This document shows, piece after piece, positions 10,322 through 17,206 of a DNA stretch of 64,000 nt. Source of the stretch: Bacillus sp. FJAT-50079 (lineage in GTDB: Bacteria > Bacillota > Bacilli > Bacillales > Bacillaceae_C); contig NZ_JAGYPD010000003.1 in assembly GCF_018343515.1 (NCBI RefSeq), positions 450,116 through 514,115 of the forward strand, in the 5' to 3' direction. Position 1 is the first letter of the stretch, and every line of letters starts with the position of its first letter. Under the pieces are notes generated by a model. It did no database searches. It saw only the letters and a list, made by a program, of their open reading frames with translations, and was not told the DNA's origin. The translations under genes and the position numbers were made by a program.

Positions 10322-11527
10322 GTGGCCTTTATGGAAATTTGGAGCATAGAACTTGCCAAAGGAATTGGAAGAATGTTCTTACATCCAGTTTTTTATTTTT
10401 CGTTCATTCTTGCATTAAGCGCAGGCTATTTAAGAGTTAAAAGAGAGCGACGAGATTTTCATGTTCGGGTGAATCACTTAACCTATGAGATTCGTCATTT
10501 ATTCGTAGCCGGCATTTTAGCCGGGTTGATATTATCGATTATTTCGGCAGGAATTGGATTTATTTTACCTAAGGAAATAATCATTGCCATTGCCGCAGCT
10601 ACTATTTTTTTAGGCGTGATCGGAAATGCTCGACTTTTATCACCCGCATACACAATTGGGATACCATTAATATGTTTGATTGCGGCTATTTATTTTGAGA
10701 TAAACATTCCGTATATCGATTATTCGTCGATTATTGCTAAGCCGCAATTTTACATGGAAGTAGCGGTCATACTTGCGGTCATGCTCTTTGCTGAAGGGAT
10801 GCTCATTTACAAAAATGGATTAATGGATCTGTCGCCGAAACTAAGGACAAGCCGCAGAGGCCTAACGGTCGGGGCTTATCAGACAAAGCGTCTCTGGTTC
10901 GTGCCGGTTTTATTCTTTCTGCCTGCCGGCCCAATTACTGCTCCGTTTGAATGGTGGCCTGTGTTTGCTTGGGGAAATGGAGAGTACGCACCGATTCTCC
11001 TTCCGTTTCTAATCGGATTCCAAATTCAAATTCAAAGTGTTTTACCTAAAGTAGCAGTTCAACAAATGGGAAAGAATGTTTCAATGTTGGGGATTCTCAC
11101 ACTAATTCTTGCCGCGTGTGGCCTGTGGCTGCCAACGATATTGCCAATCGTTGCAATTGGATTTGCGATCTTAGGCAGGGCATGGATCTCACACCGTCAT
11201 CGTGTGCGTGAGGGGAACACACCTTACTATTTCACACCGAGAAATAATGGAGTTATGATTTTAGGCATCATTCCCGATTCTCCGGCAGATAAAATGGAAT
11301 TAAAAACAGGAGAAGTCATTGCGGCATGCAATGGGAAGCCAGTGAAAAACAAGCAGGAATTGTATGAGGCCCTATTAATGAACCGTGCCTACTGCAAATT
11401 AGATGTGTTGGATGAGAATAAGGAAATACGTTTCGTGCAACGTGCTCTATACGAAGGTGATCATCATGAATTAGGTCTACTGTTTGTTGAACAACGTTCA
11501 GCGCCCCAAGCGCGGGATGTTGGGTAA
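10322..11527 (+). CDS. minJ: MinJ division-topology protein (PDZ)
   Basis: Polytopic membrane protein that in B. subtilis links DivIVA to MinD at poles and septa. GTG 10322 gives 401 aa. ATG 10331 (398 aa) is equally possible, because the purine run GGGGAAGG (10312-10319) sits awkwardly for either start. About eight membrane segments fill the first 290 residues, beginning with a KGIGRMFLHPVFYFSFIL segment typical of MinJ. A cytoplasmic C-terminal PDZ domain follows (GVMILGIIPDSPADKMELKTG). Gene order after ctpB matches B. subtilis. Confidence 0.9.
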   Translation: MAFMEIWSIELAKGIGRMFLHPVFYFSFILALSAGYLRVKRERRDFHVRVNHLTYEIRHLFVAGILAGLILSIISAGIGFILPKEIIIAIAAATIFLGVIGNARLLSPAYTIGIPLICLIAAIYFEINIPYIDYSSIIAKPQFYMEVAVILAVMLFAEGMLIYKNGLMDLSPKLRTSRRGLTVGAYQTKRLWFVPVLFFLPAGPITAPFEWWPVFAWGNGEYAPILLPFLIGFQIQIQSVLPKVAVQQMGKNVSMLGILTLILAACGLWLPTILPIVAIGFAILGRAWISHRHRVREGNTPYYFTPRNNGVMILGIIPDSPADKMELKTGEVIAACNGKPVKNKQELYEALLMNRAYCKLDVLDENKEIRFVQRALYEGDHHELGLLFVEQRSAPQARDVG

Positions 11528-11607
11528 ACCAATATTAAAATCAATTAACTATTCTCCAAAAACATGTAAAGGATATAATGAAAAAGCGATTATTTCATTA
11601 AAAGTAT

Positions 11608-11640
11608 AAAGCCGATGAAGAAAATTCTTCATCGGCTTTA
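11608..11640. terminator. bidirectional terminator between convergent minJ and YeiH-family gene
   Basis: A perfect 15-bp inverted repeat (AAAGCCGATGAAGAA with TTCTTCATCGGCTTT) has A-rich and T-rich flanks, so it can work on both strands. Confidence 0.88.
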
Positions 11641-11647
11641 TGTAATT

Positions 11648-12697
11648 TTAAATAATAAAATACGCCAAGATCGAAAGACAAACCGAAGTAATCGTCATCG
11701 CGATCAACGGCTTCATTGCTCTCGTTCGCAAATCCTGTAAGCTCACATTTAATCCAAGTCCGACCATCGCAGCGGTTAACAACCATGTTGTACTCGTATA
11801 AACGCCACTCATTACATTATCTGATATAGGGATGGAGTGACCGAAAACATAGCTGCCTAAGACACTTAATATAATGAATCCGAGTAAAAACCAAGGGAAG
11901 TCAACTTTATTTTCTGATTGACCACTGTCTTTATTTTTCCTTTTCATTATATAGATAAAAATAAAGCAAAGTGGCACGAGTAAAAATACCCGACCTAATT
12001 TCGCTAGCAGTCCGATCGCAAGCGCATCCTCTCCAGCTGGCGCGGCCGCAATAGCCACATGGGCTAGTTCGTGCAAGCTGATCCCAGACCAAATGCCATA
12101 TTCAGTCGGAAGAAGCGGTAAAATTGGCCTTAATATCGTATAAATAATCGCAAAAATTGTGCCCATCAATGCAATCAGTCCAACCCCGATTGCAGTATCT
12201 TCATCTTTTGCTTTTACGATCGGTGCGATCGCTGCAATTGCAGCCGCACCGCAAACTCCCGTTCCAACCCCCGCCAACAGAGATATCATTTTATCTGCTT
12301 TTAATAGTTTGGCGAGCCAGATCGTAGCTAATATCGCAAAAGCGATCACAAAAGCATCGCGGACAAGCAATCCTAAACCATCTTGAAAAACAATCGCCAT
12401 ATTTAAGCGCAAACCATATAAAATAATTGCCAACCGCAGTAATTTTTTTGTTGAAAAGGTAATGCCAGAACGGAGTGCCTCTGGATAACCAAAAAATTGG
12501 CGATAAGCAACAGCGACGATAATCGCGCATGCAAGCTGACCTACGTGACTAAATCCGGGTATTTTCGCAAGTAACAATCCAAGAAAAGCGATAAAAAAAG
12601 TAAATGCTACGCCAGCCGTCCACATCACGTATGTACGTTGCTTTGGCTGTTTCTGTTCATGGTTCTCTTTCTTTTGTTGTATTTGTTGTGAAGCCAT
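11648..12697 (-). CDS. YeiH/UPF0324 family putative sulfate or anion exporter
   Basis: Integral membrane protein of the YeiH (PSE, UPF0324) family. The start is ATG at 12697, eight bases after GGAGGTG on the minus strand; an upstream in-frame ATG at 12715 precedes that site. After a hydrophilic N-terminus rich in Gln and Lys there are about ten membrane segments with family stretches LLAGVGTGVCGAAAIAAIAP and GISLHELAHVAIAA. It is 349 aa. The divergent LysR regulator resembles CysL/YeiE, which links it to sulfur or anion stress. The substrate is not established. Confidence 0.85.
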   Translation of the reverse strand: MASQQIQQKKENHEQKQPKQRTYVMWTAGVAFTFFIAFLGLLLAKIPGFSHVGQLACAIIVAVAYRQFFGYPEALRSGITFSTKKLLRLAIILYGLRLNMAIVFQDGLGLLVRDAFVIAFAILATIWLAKLLKADKMISLLAGVGTGVCGAAAIAAIAPIVKAKDEDTAIGVGLIALMGTIFAIIYTILRPILPLLPTEYGIWSGISLHELAHVAIAAAPAGEDALAIGLLAKLGRVFLLVPLCFIFIYIMKRKNKDSGQSENKVDFPWFLLGFIILSVLGSYVFGHSIPISDNVMSGVYTSTTWLLTAAMVGLGLNVSLQDLRTRAMKPLIAMTITSVCLSILAYFII

Positions 12698-12815
12698 CAA
12701 AACACCTCCATACATACAATAGTATGAAATCGTTTATAAGGGAAGTAAGAAAATATAATGATGATAATAAGTAAAATGATATAATTAAGGAAAAGCGGAA
12801 AAGGATGAACGAATA

Positions 12816-13709
12816 GTGGATCAACATTTGCACGTATTTGTAATCGTTGCAGACAAGCAAAACTTTTCACGTGCAGCCGAAGAGCTTCATATGACACAGC
12901 CGGCTGTAAGCCAATATATTCGGGCATTGGAAGACAGGGTCGGCACACGATTATTAGAAAGAACGAATAAATATGTCCGTCTGAATAAGGCGGGGGAAAT
13001 TGTCTATCATCATGCGAAGGAAATACTTGGTCTTCATACAAAAATGCAAAATTTAGTAGACGATTTAGTGAATAAAGTAAGTGGACCATTATCGATTGGT
13101 GCAAGTTATACGTTTGGAGAATATGTCCTCCCGCATATTATTGCAAATTTAAAAAAGGATTATCCCGATATTCATCCGTCAGTTACGATTGGCAATACTG
13201 CGAAAATTGCTGACTTAGTTGCTAGTCATCAACTCGATATAGGCATTGTCGAAGGTCATTTTAATGACGCGCAATTAATTGTGGAAGACATTGCAGAAGA
13301 CTCCATGGTCATTGTTGCTTCACCACAGCATGAACTTGTACTAAAGGGTGTGGAAATCGATCGAAAAGAAGTGGAGAAGGAAATGTGGATTGTTCGAGAG
13401 CATGGATCTGGGACAAGGGAAGCAACGGAAAAAGTATTTCAATTATTAAATGTATCCCCAACACAATATATGTATTTCAGCAGCACACAACCAATTAAAG
13501 AGGCGGTGGAAGCAGGATTAGGAATTAGCTTATTATCGGAATGGGCAATTAAAAAGGAATTGCGAAATGGCGATTTGAAAAAAATCCATATAGAGGGGTT
13601 GCCGCTAATGCGGAAATTTTCGATCGTAACGAAATCTCCATTTCAAACGAAAGCATTAGAAGTATTTATCGAACGATTGCGTTCCAATGAGATGTTAACA
13701 ACTTTATGA
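12816..13709 (+). CDS. LysR-type regulator, CysL/YeiE-like
   Basis: The GTG start follows AAAAGGATGA. The N-terminal winged HTH (residues about 5-62: FSRAAEELHMTQPAVSQYIRALEDRVGTRLLERT) is followed by a LysR substrate-binding domain starting at GPLSIGASYTFGEYVLPHII, a stretch typical of the CysL/YeiE subgroup. It is 297 aa, a full-length LTTR. It is divergent from the YeiH-family gene across about 120 bases, the classical arrangement in which a LysR protein controls its neighbour. The effector is unknown; sulfur compounds or anions are likely by family. Confidence 0.88.
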   Translation: MDQHLHVFVIVADKQNFSRAAEELHMTQPAVSQYIRALEDRVGTRLLERTNKYVRLNKAGEIVYHHAKEILGLHTKMQNLVDDLVNKVSGPLSIGASYTFGEYVLPHIIANLKKDYPDIHPSVTIGNTAKIADLVASHQLDIGIVEGHFNDAQLIVEDIAEDSMVIVASPQHELVLKGVEIDRKEVEKEMWIVREHGSGTREATEKVFQLLNVSPTQYMYFSSTQPIKEAVEAGLGISLLSEWAIKKELRNGDLKKIHIEGLPLMRKFSIVTKSPFQTKALEVFIERLRSNEMLTTL

Positions 13710-13970
13710 GGAAGATAAATAGAACGATTATGAAATTGATGACGGAAATCGCGACTTCATCTCGGTAATGCTTGATTATTCATTCGGGAACAGTGAACTA
13801 GTGCAAACAGTGCAATAACTATGTTGAATTGCTACTTGATCTCCAAATTGAATTAACGCTCGTCTATTATCCAATATGCGTTGTTTATTGAAAAGAAGAG
13901 CGTCTTTTTTAAAGTTCAAAACTGGGGAAAAATGTTTTTAATGTCCCGACCAATAAAAATGCTGACCGCT
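13710..13970. other. noncoding stretch between LysR gene and repeat array
   Basis: There is no convincing ORF. AACGCTC near 13856 and GAGCGT followed by CTTTTTT near 13905 could form a long-looped terminator for the LysR gene. The last 40 bases already contain a degenerate copy of the repeat half-motif (ATGTCCCGACC, AAAAATGCTGACCGCT). Confidence 0.45.
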
Positions 13971-15109
13971 GTCCAATAGAAGTGCTCTAATATCCCATAT
14001 CCCGTTAAAATTGCTAATCGCTGTCCAATAGAAGTGCCCTAATGTCCCATATTCCGTTAAAAATGCTGACCGCTGTCCAATAGAAGTGCTCTAATGTCCC
14101 ATATTCCATTAAAAATGCTGACCGCTGTCCAATAGAAGTGCTTTAATATCCCATATCCCGTTAAAATTGCTGATCGCTGTCCAATAGAAGTGCTTTAATA
14201 TCCCATATTCCGTTAAAAATGCTAATCGCTGTCCAATAGAAGTGCTCTAATGTCCCAATTCCCGTTAAAATTGCTAACCTTCGTCCAATAGAAGTGCGTT
14301 AATATCCCGTATTCCGTTAAAATTGCTAATCGCTGTCCAAAAGAAGTGCCTTAATATCCCATATCCCGTTAAAATTGCTGATCGCTGTCCAATAGAAGTG
14401 CTTTAATATCCCGTATTTCGTTAAAAGTGCTGACCGCTGTCCAATAGAAGTGCTCTAATGTCCCATATTCCTTTAAAAATGCTGACCGCTGTCCAATAGA
14501 AGTGCTCTAATGTCCCATATTCCGTTAAAAGTGCTGACCGCTGTCCAAAAGAAGTGCTCTAATGTCCCATATTCCTTTAAAAATGCTGACCGCTGTCCAA
14601 TAGAAATGCTCTAATGTCCCAATTCCCGTTAAAAATGCTGACCGCTGTCCAATAGAAGTGCTCTAATGTCCCAATTCCCGTTAAAAGTGCTGATCGCTGT
14701 CCAATAGAAGTGCTTTAATATCCCGTATTTCGTTAAAAGTGCTGACCGCTGTCCAAAAGAAGTGCTCTAATGTCCCATATTCCGTTAAAAATGCTGACCG
14801 CTGTCCAATAGAAGTGCTTTAATATCCCATATCCCGCTAAAAGTGCTGATCGCTGTCCAATAGAAGTGCTTTAATATCCCATATTCCGTTAAAAATGCTG
14901 ACCGCTGTCCAATAGAAGTGCTCTAATGTCCTATATCCCGTTAAAAGTGCTGACCTTCGTCCAATAGAAGTGCTCTAATGTCCCATATTCCGTTAAAAGT
15001 GCTGACCGCTGTCCAATAGAAGTGCTCCAATGTCTCGTTTCCCATTAAAATCAGGAACCTCGTCCAATAGGCATGATCTAATATCCCATTTCCCAATAGT
15101 CGCAGCGCT
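13971..15109. repeat. tandem array of twenty-two 52-bp units, noncoding
   Basis: GTCCAA(T/A)AGAAG recurs at 13971, 14023, 14075 and every 52 bases up to 15011, then once more at 15062. Each unit reads roughly GTCCAATAGAAGTGCTCTAA, TGTCCCATATTCCGTTAAAA, ATGCTGACCGCT. Twenty-one units keep the exact 52-base register without indels while carrying substitutions at a limited set of sites. The last unit is degenerate. The period is not a multiple of three, and stop codons occur in all frames. There are no unique spacers. Within a unit the T(G/A)TCC element occurs twice, at offsets of 21 and 31 bases. Confidence 0.95.
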
Positions 15110-15222
15110 CAATAAACAATGGTTTGCTGGCTGCACTCATATTTTATATTAATGAATAGTCGTGAAGTAAATTAGGAAAACTTTTTATATGATTAAAAAT
15201 GATAAAGAAATGGGTGAAATCT

Positions 15223-16047
15223 ATGCGCCTACCTATTATCTTCACATTATTCATGAGCATCCTTTTCGCCCAAAGTGTTCCTGTTTTCGCGAAAAATGAA
15301 GGAGTGAGCTTGCACATCGACCTGCTTGATTGGGAAGAGGTAAATGAGATTTTGCCAAAGTATAGTAAATTTACTGTGCTTGATGTAAAAACAGGGAAAA
15401 GATTTGAGGTGCAAAGGAGAGCTGGGAGCAGTCATGCTGATGTTCAGCCATTGACCGCAAAAGATACGGAAATCATGAAAGAAATCTATGGTGGTGAATG
15501 GAGCTGGAAACGTAGGGCAATCATTGTCATTCACGGAGATCAGTGGATAGCTGCCTCAATGAATGGGATGCCACATGGAGCAGGTACGTTAGACAATAAT
15601 TTTCGCGGGCATTTTTGCATTCATTTTAATGGGAGTAAAACCCATCGTAAAAATGCGATGGATGAGTCGCATAAGTTGATGATCTTAAAGGCAGCAGGCG
15701 AGCTTGATGCTTACCTTGCGAATGCCGATCCATTTACAGTCATTTCTTCCTTTATTGCTGGAATGAAACAGCAGGATGCTGACATTACATCCTTGATTTC
15801 TTTTCAAACAATCGATTGGAAGAACATTTTTCGCTCTGTTGAAAATATAAAAATACGGCAGGTTCATGATGTATCGGTCGAGAATAAAACTGTTCTTGAA
15901 GTTCCTGTTGAGATTGAATGGATTGATGACCGATCGGAAAGAAGGATCTATCAAGGCGATGTTCATCTTATTCGTATTGCCCCAACAGATGTTTGGAAAA
16001 TAGATAGTGTTCGCTTCTTTAAGGAAAGCGGAATGATACAAAAATAA
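15223..16047 (+). CDS. exported protein with possible L,D-transpeptidase-like His/Cys domain
   Basis: I do not have a firm family name. ATG 15223 follows GGGTGA; ATG 15199, eight codons upstream, is possible but has no ribosome site. Residues 1-23 form a signal peptide ending VFA. The central region contains GDQWIAASMNGMPHGAGTL and then RGHFCIHFNGSKTH, an ordered His/Cys arrangement recalling L,D-transpeptidase-like wall enzymes. The C-terminal 100 residues look like a beta-rich NTF2-type domain (VPVEIEWIDDRSERRIYQGDV). The gene sits between the 52-bp array and a bidirectional terminator, so it is probably monocistronic. A cell-surface role is inferred. Confidence 0.6.
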   Translation: MRLPIIFTLFMSILFAQSVPVFAKNEGVSLHIDLLDWEEVNEILPKYSKFTVLDVKTGKRFEVQRRAGSSHADVQPLTAKDTEIMKEIYGGEWSWKRRAIIVIHGDQWIAASMNGMPHGAGTLDNNFRGHFCIHFNGSKTHRKNAMDESHKLMILKAAGELDAYLANADPFTVISSFIAGMKQQDADITSLISFQTIDWKNIFRSVENIKIRQVHDVSVENKTVLEVPVEIEWIDDRSERRIYQGDVHLIRIAPTDVWKIDSVRFFKESGMIQK

Positions 16048-16049
16048 AC

Positions 16050-16088
16050 AAAGAGGGTGATGAAAATATGATTCATCACCCTTTCTTT
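16050..16088. terminator. bidirectional terminator
   Basis: AGGGTGATGAA (16054-16064) pairs with TTCATCACCCT (16072-16082), flanked by A-rich and T-rich runs. It separates two convergent genes and overlaps the last codons of the minus-strand gene. Confidence 0.8.
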
Positions 16089-16768
16089 AATGCTTCCTCT
16101 TTCATAAACGGACAAGTATTTAAAGGATCTGTTACTTGATCTTCAGTAATATGGACTTGGCATGTTTTATGATTATCGATAAATTTGAACACGCCATTAT
16201 TAAAGTCAGTACCAATTTCTTTATAAAAAATTCCCTCGTATTGTACATCTTTTGAACTTGAGAAACGAAGGTGATATTGGTCTCCTTCTTTTACTAAATA
16301 TCCGCGTACACCCTTTTCATAGTATTCCTCTTCGACACCTTTGATTGAGCGGTCAACAGATATGACGTGAAAATCAACGAATGGAATATCTCTTAATAGG
16401 ACATTAAGAAAGGAACCTTTTGTAATTTCTTCCCATCTGCTTTGGGCCGTCTGGCCGATAATAATTTGGGTTGTATTATATGCTCTGGCAATTTCACCAA
16501 TGACTTTACTTGGTGGACGTTTTTCTTTATCACGCATAATGAAGCCATCGATGTTTAATTCTTCGATTAATTCTTTCCAGCTTTCAATGTATGCTGATTT
16601 TTCTGCATCAAATTCATCGTATGGAAGGGGATCTACTGTCAAGACGTAAATAGGACAGTTAAACATACTAGCCAATTTATGTCCACGCCTAATCAGACGT
16701 TCTCCATTCGGCCCATAATATACACAAACGAGAATGCATTCGTCCATACGACCATTTGCTTTTTTCAC
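16076..16768 (-). CDS. orphan UspA/KdpD-like universal stress domain protein
   Basis: Cytoplasmic protein whose first 150 residues match the Usp-type domain of KdpD sensor kinases (ILVCVYYGPNGERLIRRGHKLA, then QIIIGQTAQSRWEEITKGS). The start is GTG 16768, eight bases after AGAGGTGA; a longer reading to 16780 begins inside that site. It is 230 aa. The C-terminal 75 residues are an unassigned extension. There is no kinase or kdpFABC gene nearby. It is divergent from the mrp operon, so a role in ion or c-di-AMP sensing is conceivable, but that is inference. Confidence 0.7.
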   Translation of the reverse strand: MKKANGRMDECILVCVYYGPNGERLIRRGHKLASMFNCPIYVLTVDPLPYDEFDAEKSAYIESWKELIEELNIDGFIMRDKEKRPPSKVIGEIARAYNTTQIIIGQTAQSRWEEITKGSFLNVLLRDIPFVDFHVISVDRSIKGVEEEYYEKGVRGYLVKEGDQYHLRFSSSKDVQYEGIFYKEIGTDFNNGVFKFIDNHKTCQVHITEDQVTDPLNTCPFMKEEALKKG

Positions 16769-16887
16769 AGCGGTATTCACCTCTTAAAATAATATCTCAC
16801 CATAATGGCTAGATTGTAAAACATAAATAAAAATGTCAATGTCAATCTTAAAACGAAGCAAGCTTCTAGTCAAGTGGAGGTTTCTTA
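16769..16887. other. divergent intergenic region, 5' part
   Basis: This AT-rich stretch lies between the UspA-like gene and the candidate mrp promoter. No ORF or strong hairpin is visible. It should hold the minus-strand promoter, but I see no clean -35/-10 pair. Confidence 0.3.
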
Positions 16888-16918
16888 TTGTACAGAATAT
16901 GATTCTTTAGTGTATAAT
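16888..16918 (+). promoter_or_regulatory. candidate promoter of the mrp transcript
   Basis: A perfect TATAAT at 16913-16918 has TTGTAC at 16888-16893 with a long 19-base spacer, or TACAGA at 16891-16896 with 16 bases. It would give a leader of about 280 bases before mrpA. Confidence 0.4.
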
Positions 16919-17104
16919 TCATACTGAATATACTATGCAGTCATCTCATACGTAGACTGTTCTGTTAACTCAACGTATACGCTCTTTTAATTGGAAGGGT
17001 CCTCTAAAAAGTCTTCATACATTGCCAAGGTCAAACGATATATTAATTTGATTAGGCTTTCCAGAGTTCTTCATATTTTTATTATGATTTGTTCGTTATT
17101 CATA

Positions 17105-17206
17105 AATAATGCGCGGTAAGGAACGCTCCATCACTGTGCCAACGTAAGAGCTATGCACCTCTGGGTTAACTCCCACTCATCATTATATGGAATTGGAGGT
17201 TTGGCT
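17105..17206 (+). ncRNA. structured 5' leader of mrpA, candidate ion-responsive riboswitch
   Basis: Directly before mrpA, AGAG (17147-17150) can pair with CTCT (17159-17162). The overlapping ACCTCT (17157-17162) can instead pair with the Shine-Dalgarno GGAGGT (17195-17200). A TGGG-TTAACT-CCCA hairpin (17162-17175) lies between them, and the GC-rich block GCGCGGTAAGGAACGCTCC begins at 17111. Mutually exclusive pairing of this kind is typical of translational riboswitches. The class is not certain. A Na+-I (DUF1646 motif) type would fit the gene function, but this is from memory of the motif and unverified. Confidence 0.4.

Noticed and set aside
10240-10440. 66-aa ORF overlapping minJ
   Set aside because: It overlaps the ctpB terminator and the start of minJ in another frame.
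13971-15109. CRISPR array
   Set aside because: Units are directly adjacent with no unique spacers, the whole 52 bases are conserved, and there are no cas genes.
13971-15109. Repeat-protein coding region
   Set aside because: 52 is not a multiple of three, and stop codons occur in every frame.
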